A DNA stretch of 64,000 bases from Macrostomum hystrix (taxonomy: Eukaryota; Platyhelminthes; Macrostomidae): positions 3,637,501-3,701,500 of the forward strand of contig CATNEN010000003.1 of assembly GCA_950097015.1 (NCBI GenBank), written 5' to 3'. This document shows positions 1 to 11,067 of this stretch, piece by piece. The position numbers were made by a program, and so were the translations under genes. Each line of letters starts with the position of its first letter. Within the stretch, counting starts at the first letter, position 1. Under the pieces are notes generated by a model that did no database searches, had not been told where the DNA came from, and saw nothing but the letters and a program-made list of their open reading frames with translations.

Positions 1-283
1 TCAGTCATTCAGTCATTCAGTCATTCAGTCATCCAGTCATTCATTTAGTCATTCAGTCATTCAGTCATTTAGTCATTCAGTCATTCAGTCATTCAGTCAT
101 TTAGTCATTCAGTCATTCAGTCATTCAGTCATTCAGTCATTCAGTCAGTCAGACATTCAGTCATTCAGTCATTCAGTCAGTCAGTCATTCCGTCATTCAG
201 TCATTCAGTCAGTCAGTCATTCAGTCATTCAGTCATTCAGTCATTCAGTCAGTCATTCCGTCATTCAGTCATTCAGTCAGTAG
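1..283. repeat. 8-bp minisatellite (cagtcatt) in an SLC26 intron
   Basis: Tandem copies of an 8-bp unit (cagtcatt, with cagt and ttagtcatt variants) run from the left edge to about 283. The array lies immediately upstream of the 3' splice site of the SLC26 exon at 353, so it is the visible end of that gene's last intron. Each unit carries an ATTCAG in the sense orientation, which resembles a weak 3' splice site. The array is truncated by the window edge, so its full length is unknown. Confidence 0.9.
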
Positions 284-352
284 TTGGTCTACCCGTGCTA
301 AACATGAACCCTGCAAATCCATAGCGAATGTTCACATGCCTTGTCCTTCCAG

Positions 353-667
353 ACCTACTTTGCCCTCATTGGTCGCAATTATCGCATTCTGTTTGCGAGC
401 TGCAAAGAATCTGTCAGGTTGCATTTCTTCCGCGGAGACTTCTTCAAAGATGTGGACAAGTCTCTGTTCTATCTAACCCTTCACGATGCGGTGCTGTTCG
501 CCGTCAATGTGCCGCCACAGCTGGTCAACGACCAGGACAAGCACGATGGCAACGAAACGGTTTTGATGTCAAACGACAACAAAGAAGAAACCAGTGATGG
601 CGTTTCCGCTGTTGAACTTGCTGAAATCCAGGCTGCTGACTCTGAGGCTAAAGTTGCACTCATTTAA
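353..667 (+). CDS. SLC26 (SulP) anion transporter, last exon only (STAS C-terminus)
   Basis: This is the 3'-terminal exon of an SLC26 transporter whose remaining exons lie left of the window. A clear acceptor (ttgtccttccag) precedes ACC TAC TTT at 353; the frame then runs 104 codons to TAA at 665-667. The product aligns by eye with the last exons of the two complete paralogues in this window: GRNYRILFASCKESVR and LTLHDAVLFAVNVP correspond to the final helix and strand of the STAS domain. STAS is the cytoplasmic domain of SLC26 proteins and contributes to dimer formation and gating. An acidic tail rich in Asp, Glu and Asn follows. The upstream ATG at 341 lies in the intron and is not the start. 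A SINE begins about 70 bp after the stop. Confidence 0.78.
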   Translation, partial: TYFALIGRNYRILFASCKESVRLHFFRGDFFKDVDKSLFYLTLHDAVLFAVNVPPQLVNDQDKHDGNETVLMSNDNKEETSDGVSAVELAEIQAADSEAKVALI

Positions 668-734
668 ATCTGTACTTATATGATGACAATGCACTTACTA
701 GCTATCAATAGATTTTATTGAAATTTTAACTATT

Positions 735-1036
735 AAGGAGGTTGTAGCCTAGAGGTTAGAGTGTCGGACTCACGACTTGACGGTCGGGGGTTCGATCCCC
801 GACTCCACTGGAACAATTTGTATCCTTTACCAAGACTCATAAATGTGCTTTGCTTCAGTTCACTCAGCTGTAAAATGGGTACCTTTATTATCTGAGGTGA
901 TTGAGGGTGGGTGTGGCGTCCCCCAGTCCATGGACTGAACAGCCGTACGCAGGCTTCAGATGCGTCGCGCAATAGCTGCGGCTGTGCTGTCGGCTGCACA
1001 TCTGGCCCAATTGGGGTAGGTGCAATCAAATATCAC
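735..1036 (+). mobile_element. tRNA-derived SINE, family I (full-length copy)
   Basis: A tRNA-like head has an A-box-like tagcctagaggttagagtg and a B-box-like gggttcgatccc. It is followed by a family-specific body (cagctgtaaaatgggtacc, gtggcgtcccccagtcca, gcgcaatagctgcggctgtg, catctggcccaattgggg). The same order of blocks recurs at about 4915-5118, 7040-7140, 21975-22222, 28306-28545, 35690-35886 and 52628-52880 in both orientations. The pol III-type promoter boxes together with dispersed copies support a SINE rather than a functional tRNA gene. Confidence 0.85.
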
Positions 1037-2579
1037 AGTTTTAGTACATTTACTCTTACTTTGCTTTGCTTTACTAGATCACAGTACTCGTACATTAGTA
1101 TTGTAATTCACTATTCAACTAATATAAAATCCGATTTCGTCGTTAATAGACGTTTAATGGGCGCATTCTGAGCCACGAATCTATCGTCTATGGTTGGAAA
1201 ATGCGAAGTCTTGAACCTGTGTGCCATATAATGGTCCCGAAAACGGGGCCCATTAAACCGTATAATGGGCTCCAAATACTGGGCCGCAAATCATTTATTG
1301 ACGCGAAACGTTTCAAACATGTTTAAACAAGTAGAATAAGCGACAACTAAGTAGTTAATAGTCAGTGGCAGTAACGGTCAATACCCAGCGTGAGGTAAAC
1401 ATCGTTAGTCGAATTTGATCTCGATCCTACCACCCTCGATGACAAGAGACTTGACCCCGTGGCCAGCAGTGGACTTACCGGAGTTTCGGCCAGGCTCCGC
1501 TACAGCAGGTTGCCCGCTTGATGGACCACTGACGTCCGTCGGACGACTGGATTCCTGCAAAGCGTCGGAAGCAATCCTCGCAACCTTGGCCGATGGGCCT
1601 ATGTAGCGTTCTATGGGCCTATGGGCCTATGGGCCTATGGGCCGTATGGCGGGTAAGGCTTCAAAAGAGTCCAAGAATGCAGAAAAGTCTAATTCTTCTT
1701 CAGCGTCGGCTATCGTGGATGCAAATAAACTCGAAGCTAGCAAGACTGATCTCTCTCTCTGACTGACTGACTGACTGAGCCAGCATCGAATTTCATATAA
1801 AATCGTGGCCGTTCAATTTGCAGTCTATGGTCTAAACTCTAAGCTAGCGAGACCACAGATTCTATATTACAGATAATATAGAATCTGTGAGCGAGACTGT
1901 TCTCTCTAACTGACTGACTGAGCCAGCAATGAATTTCATATAAAATAGTGGCTGCTCAATTTGCAGTCTATGGTTAAAAAGTCCTCGGCCACGCTCAATA
2001 GTCCTCGGCTCGCTTCGCTCGCCTTGGACCATTAAAACGCAGCCTCAGACTTTCTAACCACAGAATGCCAATTAAGCAGCCACTATCATATACTGAATAG
2101 CCTGCCTTGTTTGACGGCTGTTTGAACGAGCCGTAAAGGCAACAACGTTTATAACGTCTATGGCAATAGTAGCAATCCTATTTTATCATCATTTTAATTA
2201 CCTTAGTTGTACTTATGTCTGCGTCTAAGAACATTCAGAGTTTTTTTTGAGTAAAATTTAGCAAAACTATTGAAATAGGATCACGATGCTTCCTCTTGGA
2301 CAATGGCCTGGGCAAAGGCAAGTGTGAGTTTAGGAATGTATTTTTGTGTGTTATGTGTACATTTGATGTCTTGTAGAATTTTAAAAAGCATCTTCAAAAG
2401 CAAACGAAATATAATATAGAGGATTATAAACTGATCAATGCAAACTCCACAGACCACAACAATAGAACCAATTTTTGCTAAAAAGTTCAGCAGCATAACA
2501 TTGATGAGCTTGGTTTAATAAGTTTTGGCGCTGTCAGAAAAGCAACCCAATTTTTTTTGTCGAAACAAAATATCGAGCT
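1037..2579. other. intergenic, degenerate repeats and a palindrome
   Basis: No gene is recognised. The stretch holds a short gggcctatg-type repeat near 1605-1645 and two diverged copies of a roughly 75-bp block (1751-1830 and 1901-1973, both ending caatttgcagtctatgg). A perfect 16-bp inverted repeat with a 4-bp spacer lies between them at 1854-1889. The arrangement looks like decayed non-autonomous transposon sequence. A 71-codon hydrophobic minus-strand frame at 2281-2496 has no support. Confidence 0.5.
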
Positions 2580-4355
2580 TCACTTTTTCTTGGCCCCCCC
2601 AATCGTCGGGCTGATCATCATTGGAAACCGTGCCACCGTGTCGTCGGCCGTGCCATCGGCGCCGATGCGATCGACAGCACCACCTCCGTCACTTTGACGC
2701 TTTCGTCTGCTAGCCAGGAGGCGAACGACCAGAGTGCAGATCAGCGAGTAGCAGAACCCGACTGCCAAGCCCAGCGACACGTCCAGGACGAGAACGCCCG
2801 CGGCGGTGACCAGCCAGACGCTCAGATCTGCGAGCCGGGACTCGCGCCACAGTTTAGGCACGTCGGTGACCTGTTTAAACAGTCCGACTAGCGACACCAC
2901 AATGACAGAGGCCAGAGCGCAATCTGGTACAGACTCAAACAGAGGCCCGACAGCGAGCACAACAGCCAGCAGGACAATGCAACTCACAGCCGAAGCCATC
3001 TGGGACCGCATGCCGGCACCCACAACAACGGCGCACCGCGCCAGAGCGCCAGTTGCGTAGAAGCACTGGAAGAAGCTGCCGAAGACACTCGCTGCTCCGA
3101 GTACAAATAGTTCCCCATTGTAATTCACTTCGTAGTCAAACTGTAAGGCATACATCTTCACAATGGACAGGGACATTGCTGCTCCAACTAAACTCACTGG
3201 CAAGCAGCTAAAAAGCACATTGGGCAGATAGGAGAAATCTGGCACTAGGGGCAGCGGTAGGCCACGCGGGATCGAACCAACAACGTCAATATCGAATCGG
3301 GACTGCAACTGGAACGCGTGTGACGCAGCCAAGGCTAGGAGAACAATCAGCAGCTCGACTGGGAGCGGCACGTTGATGCACTTCTTCACTCTCGGGTTCA
3401 AGTACTCCTTCATGAGGTGGAGCGGCACCATGCATGCTACTGAGGTGATCACCGTTGCCCAGTTAATCGATGCGATGTCATTCACAATGCCAGTGTAGAC
3501 AGCGATGAGCTTGACAAAGTTGTCACTGTTGGTTGGATGAACGCCTAGCAGCATGTGCACCTGGCTAGTGAAGATGTGCACCGCAGCGGCCGTTGTGAAG
3601 CCGCGAAGCATCGGATTCGAGACGTACTTCATCACGAAGCCCAGATGCAGCGCGCCCAGAGCCATGTTGATGACAGAGGCGGCTAAGCTGCCCAGAATGG
3701 CCACTTGCAGCTTGGCGTACTCTTCGATGGTGAGACTGCCGAAGTACTCGCCTGATGAACTGCCACAATCCGTATGGTACATTGTGTCCTGGTCTGAAAT
3801 TGTACAGTTCATCATCGAGCTGTTCGATCCTCGAAGCTGTTCCAAGTACGGCCGATACGTTGCACCAATCATGTCTGCTAACAGTAGCGAGGTCAGCGAG
3901 AAGGTGCCCAACGATAGGTGTCTAGAACGGCCTAGGAGACAGTAGAGTGCCACGGGAATTAGCGAGGTGTACAGGCCGTTGACGGGCCTTAGGCCGGCCA
4001 GTAGGCCATAGGCCAAGCCCTGAGGTATGTGAAACACGCTCATTGTAAATCCTGAGAGCAGGTCAGACAACAGAGATTTTCCTGAGTAGCCTCCGTCAGC
4101 GACTAAAGCATAAAATGGAAACACTAAGCCGAGCAGATTGTTAGCGCCAGCCCTGAACTGAGTCGCCAGGGCTTCACTACAGCAGCAGAAGCAGCAGCCG
4201 CAGTTGTTGCACTTGATTCTACGCAATTTTCTACTCAATCGAACTCGCCGCGACGAAGAGCTGTACAGTCTGTGCAGGTCGTCGGACAGTAGCGGCACTG
4301 TCTCCGACCGGGTGCTCTCCAGTAGGTCGGTTGCTGCACCACCCGCTGACGTCAT
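2580..4355 (-). CDS. SLC26 (SulP) anion transporter, intronless and lacking STAS
   Basis: A single uninterrupted frame encodes a 591-residue membrane transporter. The SulP signature region is present (FHIPQGLAYGLLAG, then NGLYTSLIP and GRSRHLSLGTFSL), as are the later conserved blocks GSIPRGLPLPLVPDFSYLP, FFQCFYATGALAR and GMRSQMASAVSC. SLC26 proteins carry sulfate, chloride, bicarbonate, oxalate or similar anions across the plasma membrane through a 14-helix UraA-like core. Here the frame stops about 45 residues after the last membrane helix, with a basic then low-complexity tail (LASRRKRQSD to GGAKKK). The roughly 150-residue STAS domain of its neighbours is absent. A cysteine cluster (CNNCGCCFCCCSE) precedes the first helix. 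All introns of the paralogues are missing, which suggests a retrocopy. Transport activity is not predictable from sequence alone. Confidence 0.88.
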   Translation of the reverse strand: MTSAGGAATDLLESTRSETVPLLSDDLHRLYSSSSRRVRLSRKLRRIKCNNCGCCFCCCSEALATQFRAGANNLLGLVFPFYALVADGGYSGKSLLSDLLSGFTMSVFHIPQGLAYGLLAGLRPVNGLYTSLIPVALYCLLGRSRHLSLGTFSLTSLLLADMIGATYRPYLEQLRGSNSSMMNCTISDQDTMYHTDCGSSSGEYFGSLTIEEYAKLQVAILGSLAASVINMALGALHLGFVMKYVSNPMLRGFTTAAAVHIFTSQVHMLLGVHPTNSDNFVKLIAVYTGIVNDIASINWATVITSVACMVPLHLMKEYLNPRVKKCINVPLPVELLIVLLALAASHAFQLQSRFDIDVVGSIPRGLPLPLVPDFSYLPNVLFSCLPVSLVGAAMSLSIVKMYALQFDYEVNYNGELFVLGAASVFGSFFQCFYATGALARCAVVVGAGMRSQMASAVSCIVLLAVVLAVGPLFESVPDCALASVIVVSLVGLFKQVTDVPKLWRESRLADLSVWLVTAAGVLVLDVSLGLAVGFCYSLICTLVVRLLASRRKRQSDGGGAVDRIGADGTADDTVARFPMMISPTIGGAKKK

Positions 4356-4914
4356 CCTTGACCGTAGAACTCGATCAAGTATAACTCAGTATCTAGAACT
4401 TTAATTGACAAAAAACTGGCGTTTCGATCGTCAATTCGCTTTAGTTTGCGAGTATCGCTTAAAGAAGCCGTGAAACAAAATTTCGAGTGAATTTCCAGAT
4501 AACATAGAGATATCAACATAAAACATGTTAGTGTGAGCTCTTGCCAACTGATTAGGACCAAATACACACAGTCGGCAGTCTTACCATTACAACATTGAGA
4601 TTTGAGGCCTATGTACAATGACTATCAAATTTAAAAGACGAGAGAAACTGCTGGCTTGATTCACGAAAGAGATAAAAAGAATTGCACAGTTAATGGCCAA
4701 TCAGTTTGCATGACAGCTTTTGTATTTGAACGGTTTCGTATTTGCTAGGAGAAAGTTATTATTTTAGTAATAAAGCATTACTGAAGCTATAAATCTCTGT
4801 TAATTAGTTGATTCCCGCAAACCTCTATGGTAAACATACAATTACGGACAACGCTATAGAACTCAAAGGGCCAGCGGTACCAGCGTAAGTCCGTACAGTA
4901 ATTAATTATGCATA

Positions 4915-5118
4915 CCCCAATTATGCATAGGCCAGATGTGCAGCCGTCAACTATTGCGCGGTGTTACTGAAGACTTCGTACAGCAAGTACAGTCCATGGA
5001 CTTCGGGGACGCCACACCCACCCTTAATAATCCCAGCCAATGCTGGTACCCGTTTAACAGCTGGGTGAACTGAAGCAATGCAGAGTTAAGTGTCTAGCTA
5101 AAGGAAGTTGTCCTCTTG
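4915..5118 (-). mobile_element. SINE family I, partial copy lacking the tRNA head
   Basis: In reverse orientation the body blocks of family I are recognisable: the cagctgttaaacgggtacc region, the gtggcgtcc / agtccatggact core and the gcgcaatag block. The tRNA-like head is missing, so this is a truncated copy. It lies between the divergent SLC26 genes at 4355 and 5228. Confidence 0.7.
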
Positions 5119-5227
5119 TCGTTGAGTTGTCGTTGAATGTATAATTTCTAAGAGATGGTTAGTTTATTTCCAGTTTTATCACCATTCCGCTCACTCTTAA
5201 CATTCATTAAACCCTTGCAGCCAACCC

Positions 5228-8200
5228 ATGGCCAGTGACAATGACCCAGACAATCAAATGATGTACAACGTGCAACGTCCTGTCCTAGACTATGGCACAT
5301 TTGCGCGCAGATATCGCGAGACATTTCGCAGTAAACGATCGCTGCTGAACATTGCTAGGGACGAAGCCAAGCAACAGTGCGGCGGCTGCGAGGCTCGCCA
5401 CTGGTCCAACCGGCTCCTAGCCGTGGTGCCTCTGGTGAACATCTTCAGGCGTGGTCAATACAGCCGAACAGATCTGGTGTCGGATCTAATAGCCGGTTTT
5501 ACCGCGTGTATATTTCACATACCGCAAGGTCTAGCCTACGGCCTACTGGCTAGTTTGAAACCAATCAACGGACTTTACACGTCGCTGATTCCTGTGCTCA
5601 TCTTCGCCGTGTTTGGCCGTTCGCGTCATCTATCAATTGGCACATTCTCTTTAATGGCACTTTTATTATCGGACATGGTCGAGGCGCGCTATGAGAGTTA
5701 TTTGAATCGACTGCCTGTCAATGCCAGCCTACCAATGAACCTCACGACTGTTGACTATGCAAAACTGCAAACCGCCATAGTTGGCACATTTGCAGCGTCT
5801 TTGCTTTTACTGATCATCGGCCTGCTAAGACTGGGCTTCTTCATGCGGTACATGTCTGACGCCATGCTGAAGGGTTTCACTTCAGCAGCAGCTGTGCAGG
5901 TCATTGTCAGCCAGATGCCAATGCTGCTGGGTATCCAGCCAGAGAGAAGCAACAGTCACTTTAGGATTGCTGCCGTGAGTGCTCAGTGCTCTTGTGATCA
6001 TTGAGTTGCTAATCAATTGAGCAGTCTTGCTACTTTCCAGATTGTAAAAAAATGTTTAAAGCACTTATTCGAACTAAGCGGGTCGGTGGCAGAGCGGTGA
6101 ACGCGTTTGCCTCTCACACCAAGGTCCCTGAGCTCGATTCCGCGACTAGGCCACATCTATTTAGGTTTGTTACGCTCTTGAGGGCCAACCTCCAAGGCAA
6201 GGCGAGAGTGTACACTGCCTGACGATGAGAATGTCAGGGCAGATGTACACACCTGTGTGAGCGTGTGCCTGCGTACAGTGTCTGTGTGCTGCGGGTCTAG
6301 TGTCACCAAATAATGTGCCATAGCACACATTCCTCCTGCAATGATTATTATTAATACTAGTACGACCTTAACTCTAATTAACTTATCTTCAATAAAAATA
6401 AAACTTTCAGAGCCTAGCCAATCAGTATCGAGTGATTCAGTCTGCAAACTTTATCACACTGGGTCTCTCAGCAAGCTGTTGCATTGTACTTTTACTGGTG
6501 AAAGAGTTTCTTAATCCCATAGTTAAAAAGAAAATTAGAGTTCCCGTACCAATCGAGCTAATAATCATTGTCATCACTTTGCTAGTTTTCAAATTCACCG
6601 ATCTGAGCCAGACCACCAAGGTGGACATTGTTGGCGATGTACCTCGCGGCCTGCCAGTTCCGCTTGTACCCGATTTCAATTTCCTTCCCGAAATGCTTCC
6701 CTCGGCCATTCCTGTCGGTGTTGTCAGCGGAGCGATCACATTGTCGCTAGCTAAGCTCTACTGTTTAGAGTTTCAATACAGCTACGATTTTAATGAGGAT
6801 TTTGTTGTACTGGGCCTCAGCAGTTTGGTGTCAAGCTTCTTCCAGTGCTTCCTGGCTTGCGGCGCTCTGGCTAGAAACTCTGTGGTTGTCTCGGTGAGTT
6901 GCTTTAGAGTTATTCTGACAAAAAATCTAACAGTTTTACTCACTATACTACTGCAGATAGCTTCGTCAGTAGGCAAATGAAAAGATAAGTAGTGTTGAAC
7001 ATTCACGCGACTCTAAAAAAGTTACGAATCAACAATCAACGCAGAGTTAAGTGTCTAGCTAAATGACACAATTTTTTTCATTGAAGTCTTGAATCGAACC
7101 CCCGACCTTCATTTGGTGACAGTCTAATCACTGGTGATCTAAACTAGGAGGGTAGCATCTCATTCTACGATTCACGAAACCCTGTTCCAATAATAAAAAT
7201 CGAACTCCGGAACTCCAGATTGGTGATGCAGTGTCGAACAAGTCTCCAACAACACTGACCAAAAGTTCCTGTAGACAAGAAAACACACCAAATAATTGAC
7301 AGGTGGGCATGAAGACACAGATTTCTAGTTTGATCAGCTGTGCAGGAATGCTGCTTGTCCTACTGGCTGTTGGTCCATTTTTTGAAACTGTACCAAACTG
7401 CGTGCTGAGCTCGATCATCATCGTATCAATATTCAATGTGCTGCTACCTGTCAGAGAACTGCCGCACATGTTTCGAGTTTCGCGAGTCGATTTCGCCGTG
7501 TTCGTTCTCTCAGGCCTGGCTGTTCTCATCCTGGATGTCACTCTGGGCTTGGCCATCGGATTCGCTGTCAATTTATTCTCATTGGTACTTAGAGTTCAAT
7601 TGCCGCCAATGTCTGTTCTAGGCAAAGTCGAGGACACTGACCTGTACGCTGATCTCCAGGTTTGCAAATCGGCCAAGTCGCTTCCTGGAATAGTGATTTT
7701 GCGTTTTAACGCTCCAGTGAATTTTGCCAACGCTGAGACTTTAAACGATTTCGTGCTGGGACTCGGGCAAGCAGCGGTTTCGAATCAGGATGCAAACGAA
7801 ATGTCTGAAGCTGTACATAGTGTCATTCTTGACTGCTCAGCCTGGTCTTATGTCGATATGGTCGGCGTGAGAACACTCAGAGAGGTGAGCGCTATCTTAA
7901 ATAGGCCATTTTTTTGCCTCTCGCACCACGGTCCCTAAGCTCGGTTCCGCGGCGAGGCCACATTCATTTGGGGCGCAGCCGCGGAGGGAAGACTTAAGGG
8001 CTTGTCGTGCAATTTACGCCCTTAATGGCCAACCTCCAAGGCACAGTGAGAGTGCACACAGCTGACGATGAGAAAGTCATGGCAGGTATACACACCTTTG
8101 TGAGTGTGAAAACAGCAGAGAACCAATGTCCCCCCAGCAGCAGAGAACCAATGTCCCCCCAGCAGCAGAGAACCAATGTCCCCCCAGCAGCAGAGAACCA

Positions 8201-9041
8201 ATGTCCCCCCAGCAGCAGAGAACCAATGTCCCCCCAGCAGCAGAGAACCAATGTCCCCCCAGCAGCAGAGAACCAATGTCCCCCCAGCAGCAGAGAACCA
8301 ATGTCCCCCCAGCAGCAGAGAACCAATGTCCCCCCAGCAGCAGAGAACCAATGTACCCCCAGCAGCAGAGAACCAATGTACCCCCAGCAGCAGAGAACCA
8401 ATGTTCCCACAGCAGCAGAGAACCAATGTTCCCACAGCAGCAGAGAACCAATGTTCCCACAGCAGCAGAGAACCAATGTCCCCCCAGCAGCAGAGAACCA
8501 ATGTCCCCCCAGCAGCAGAGAACCAATGTACCCCCAGCAGCAGAGAACCAATGTTCCCACAGCAGCAGAGAACCAATGTTCCCACAGCAGCAGAGAACCA
8601 ATGTTCCCACAGCAGCAGAGAACCAATGCCCCCACAGCAGCAGAGAACCAATGTCCCTCTATAGCAGTTAGACAATGTTGATTTGCTAAAACACGAAAAT
8701 AATTCAAATTTCTCGCTAAAAGTACACGATAAAACGCGAAGCAACCCGCACGGCAACACCAGATCCACCGTCTACTGGCCGATCGTGGCCAAAGAGTTCT
8801 GCTAGCCGCGTGCAACGACTCTGTTCGATCGAGTTTCTCCAAGCAGAGCTTGACCTGGGCGCCTTCAAACTGCTACGTCACTATTCACGACGCGGTTCTG
8901 TACGCGGTTCAGGTTCCACCGTTGCCATCAGACAATGTCGATCGCAATAATGCGGCTGCTGAGATTGTCGTCGATCAACTGGACGATGATGAAGGAGTAG
9001 CCGGTCTCATTGTGAATGATGCTGCAGTTTCTGAGGAATGA
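5228..9041 (+). CDS. SLC26 (SulP) anion transporter, complete four-exon gene
   Basis: Exons 5228-5974, 6411-6893, 7303-7884 and 8763-9041 all join in phase 0 at GT-AG sites and give about 696 residues. The SulP signature is at residues about 94-125 (FHIPQGLAYGLLASL, INGLYTSLIPVL, FGRSRHLSIGTFSL). The membrane core continues through DVPRGLPVPLVPDFNFLPE and FFQCFLACGALARNSVVVS. A STAS domain spans about 515-665 (LPGIVILRFNAPVNFANAE, VHSVILDCSAWSYVDMVG, HDAVLYAVQVPP). The start is the first ATG after an acceptor-like ccttgcag, so a 5' UTR intron or a trans-splice site is likely. Introns 1 and 2 carry SINEs; intron 3 carries a SINE and a 25-bp minisatellite. Compared with the paralogue at 19.7-28.0 kb it lacks the intron at the FHIPQ/GLAY junction. 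Substrate is not predictable. Confidence 0.9.
6080..6355 (+). mobile_element. tRNA-derived SINE, family II, in SLC26 intron 1
   Basis: The tRNA-like head (ggtcggtggcagagcggtga, then gagctcgattccgcg) is followed by a family-specific body: gaggccacat, gggccaacctccaaggca, gagagtgtacactgcctgac, gcagatgtacacacctgtgt and tgctgcgggtctagtg. It ends in an attattatt-type tail. Copies with the same block order are at 7907-8108, 15095-15387, 26570-26902 and 38315-38612. Confidence 0.82.
7040..7140 (-). mobile_element. SINE family I fragment in SLC26 intron 2
   Basis: A short reverse-oriented piece carries the head-proximal part of family I: cgaacccccgacctt is the complement of the B box, and agagttaagtgtctagcta matches the 4.9-kb copy. 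The body is missing. It lies wholly inside intron 2 (6894-7302). Confidence 0.65.
7907..8108 (+). mobile_element. SINE family II, 3'-truncated, in SLC26 intron 3
   Basis: The block order of family II is visible from the B-box region (gctcggttccgcggcgaggcc) through cgcagccgcggaggga, ggccaacctccaaggcac and gtatacacacctttgtgagt. The 3' portion is replaced by the 25-bp minisatellite that starts at about 8110, so the array seems to begin inside or at the end of the SINE. Confidence 0.75.
8110..8665 (+). repeat. 25-bp minisatellite in SLC26 intron 3
   Basis: About 22 tandem copies of a 25-bp unit (agcagcagagaaccaatgtcccccc, read across the repeat junction) fill most of the intron between exons 3 and 4. 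Variants have gtaccccc or gttcccac in place of gtcccccc, clustered into sub-blocks. Because 25 is not a multiple of 3 and the unit has no stop in any phase, several long spurious reading frames cross the array on both strands. The junction gtcccccc-agcag looks like a pyrimidine tract followed by AG in the sense orientation. Confidence 0.95.
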
Positions 9042-11067
9042 ACTGAAATATTGTTTATGAACTGATCTCGATTCATATTGTGGACTTTCACGTAAACCGG
9101 TTTGGGAGCTGTCGTTGATTTTTTTCTGTTACTCTTTTGTCGATTTTGTCGATAAATCCTTCAGACAGTGTGAGTCGGTTTAAATATATGTTTGTTTAAT
9201 TGTTTTATACAAATCAAGACCTCTAATTAGGACGATATTTAAATAACATCGAGTTGTTGATTTTCGCATCGTGTCAACATTTTAATCGAGTCATGCATTA
9301 TCACAAACAGGTGAGAGTTTTGCAATGACAGTTAACTCTAAAGTGACCGGCAAATTTTCGGTGACCACTGAAGATTTTATGAAATGATAGCAGATAAACA
9401 CATTGTCCAAATAAATGGTTTGCAGTGTGGCATATAGTTGCATAGTTATCTGTGCATTATCAGCTGGTAATTGAGTCAGAGCTAAGGGGTGAAACACTGG
9501 TGGATGGGCCACGCTGAGGTCATTGCGCCTACACATGATTCATATAAAAATTCTGCGCTTGTTTCACTGTAAAACAACAAAAGCAACAGCAGCAGCAGCA
9601 GCAATAGCTAAAGAATGATGCGCGCATTTTCAATCTTTGCCCCTCTGCCCACGGAGATCTGTTTATTGTTTCTTGGCAAAACTGTTGACCCCAAGCAGGT
9701 GCAGGGAGGGTGTGTCTGTGTGTGTGTGTGTGTGTGTGCTAAGCTCAAGATTGCGTTTGTCATTATAACCACGCAATTTTATTTAGCCAGTATTATTGCC
9801 GTTTGCTTTGAAATTGTCTTTCTAATTCTCTACCATTGTAACCTGCCTTTTATTACTAGTTTGTGGTCTAGTCTGTCATTAATCTATGCGACCATATACA
9901 TGAATGAATCCAGTTACTAATAAATTACAAATGAGGGTTTTAGAATTTGTCGTTTTTATTGGGCGTTGACTTCGGTTGCTTGCAAAATGGTCAGAATAAC
10001 TTCATGAAATATTTATATTTCATTTTAGCAACGCCTTTTTGCACTCTATGGGTTGGTACATTTTAGCGGCCTGTTAAAGTAAAACAAATCTTACTTACAT
10101 TTAAGCCTAACAACGCTGCGGGTTTAAATTTTGTAGGAATAAAATAATAAAAAGACAATAAATTTGTTAATTAGAAACGTGTCACAATGCTATCCATTCC
10201 ATATGAAAGATTCAAGGTCACGGATTGAGGTGGTGCAGTGATGACAGCCAATCGGAATAAAGATTTCAAGGTCAAGGAGTGAGATGGATATGCGATGGCC
10301 TGACAGCCAATCAGAATAAAAAGTCTTGGTCGCGGTGTGAGGTAGATATGCGATGGCCTGACAGCCAATCGGAATAAAGAAGTCAAGGTCACGGAGTGAG
10401 GATATGCGATGGCCTGACAGCCAATCGGAATAAAGAAGTCAAGGTCACGGAGTGAGGTGGATATGCGATGGCCTGACAGCCAATCGGAATAAAAAGTCTT
10501 GGTCGCGGTGTGAGGTGGATAGGCGACTGCCCCGCTGTCAAGTGGGAATAAATCTCAATCTTTACAGGAACCGGGCACGTAATTATTAATTGAGCAAAGT
10601 TTGTACTCAGATATAAACTCCTTAAAAGAGAAACCGAATAGATCGATATTAATATTAGCGTTTTTCGAAGCAGTGTACGCTCGTATAGTTGTGCGACGTA
10701 TATTTTAGAATATGCGTTGAGTTTCATTAGACACATCAAGGAGTCGCTATAAAAGCATACAATATTTAACTGATAATTATCAAATCTTTCATGAATACAA
10801 TATGTTAAACAGAAACAACAATGAACCCGGATATCAGATTAATACCATGAGTAGCGCACGTACAGCACAACAATGCAAGAGTGTTTCACACTTTTGTGGG
10901 AATCGATTTCAAATGATTTAATCCGAGTAAAAAACTATGACAGATCGGATTTGTCGATAGCGAAACGCGAACACACACTAGAATGGGACATGTTAATCTT
11001 TACAAGCGCAGAGAGGTATAATTGATGAGAGTAGAGACTGGGCTGCGAGTCAAGAAGTGAGTGAATG
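9042..11067. other. intergenic, no gene seen; microsatellites and a 59-bp array
   Basis: Between the convergent SLC26 and RhoGAP genes I see only the two 3' flanks, an AGC run near 9585-9605, a GT run near 9709-9739 and the 59-bp tandem array at about 10205-10530. No reading frame here has recognisable protein features. Confidence 0.6.
10205..10530. repeat. 59-bp minisatellite
   Basis: About five and a half copies of a roughly 59-bp unit contain gatatgcgatggcctgacag, ccaatcggaataaagaagtc and aaggtcacggagtgaggtg. Some copies have a shortened ending (aaaagtcttggtcgcggtg). It lies in the 3' intergenic region downstream of the RhoGAP gene. Confidence 0.9.

Noticed and set aside
341..352. ATG at 341 as the start of a small STAS-like protein
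   Set aside because: It lies in the intron just before a strong acceptor at 351-352; the conserved sequence begins right after the acceptor.
735..815. Possible tRNA gene
   Set aside because: A and B boxes are present, but the acceptor stem does not pair convincingly and the sequence recurs as the head of a dispersed SINE.
2281..2496. 71-codon hydrophobic frame as a separate gene or a STAS exon of the intronless SLC26
   Set aside because: No similarity to the STAS blocks of the paralogues and no clear acceptor at its start.
8007..8842. Several long reading frames on both strands through the 25-bp array
   Set aside because: The unit has no stop in any phase and is not a multiple of three, so every frame stays open. 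The region is the intron between SLC26 exons 3 and 4.
9615..9920. 101-codon frame with a Cys-Val run
   Set aside because: The run is the GT microsatellite and the rest lacks recognisable features.
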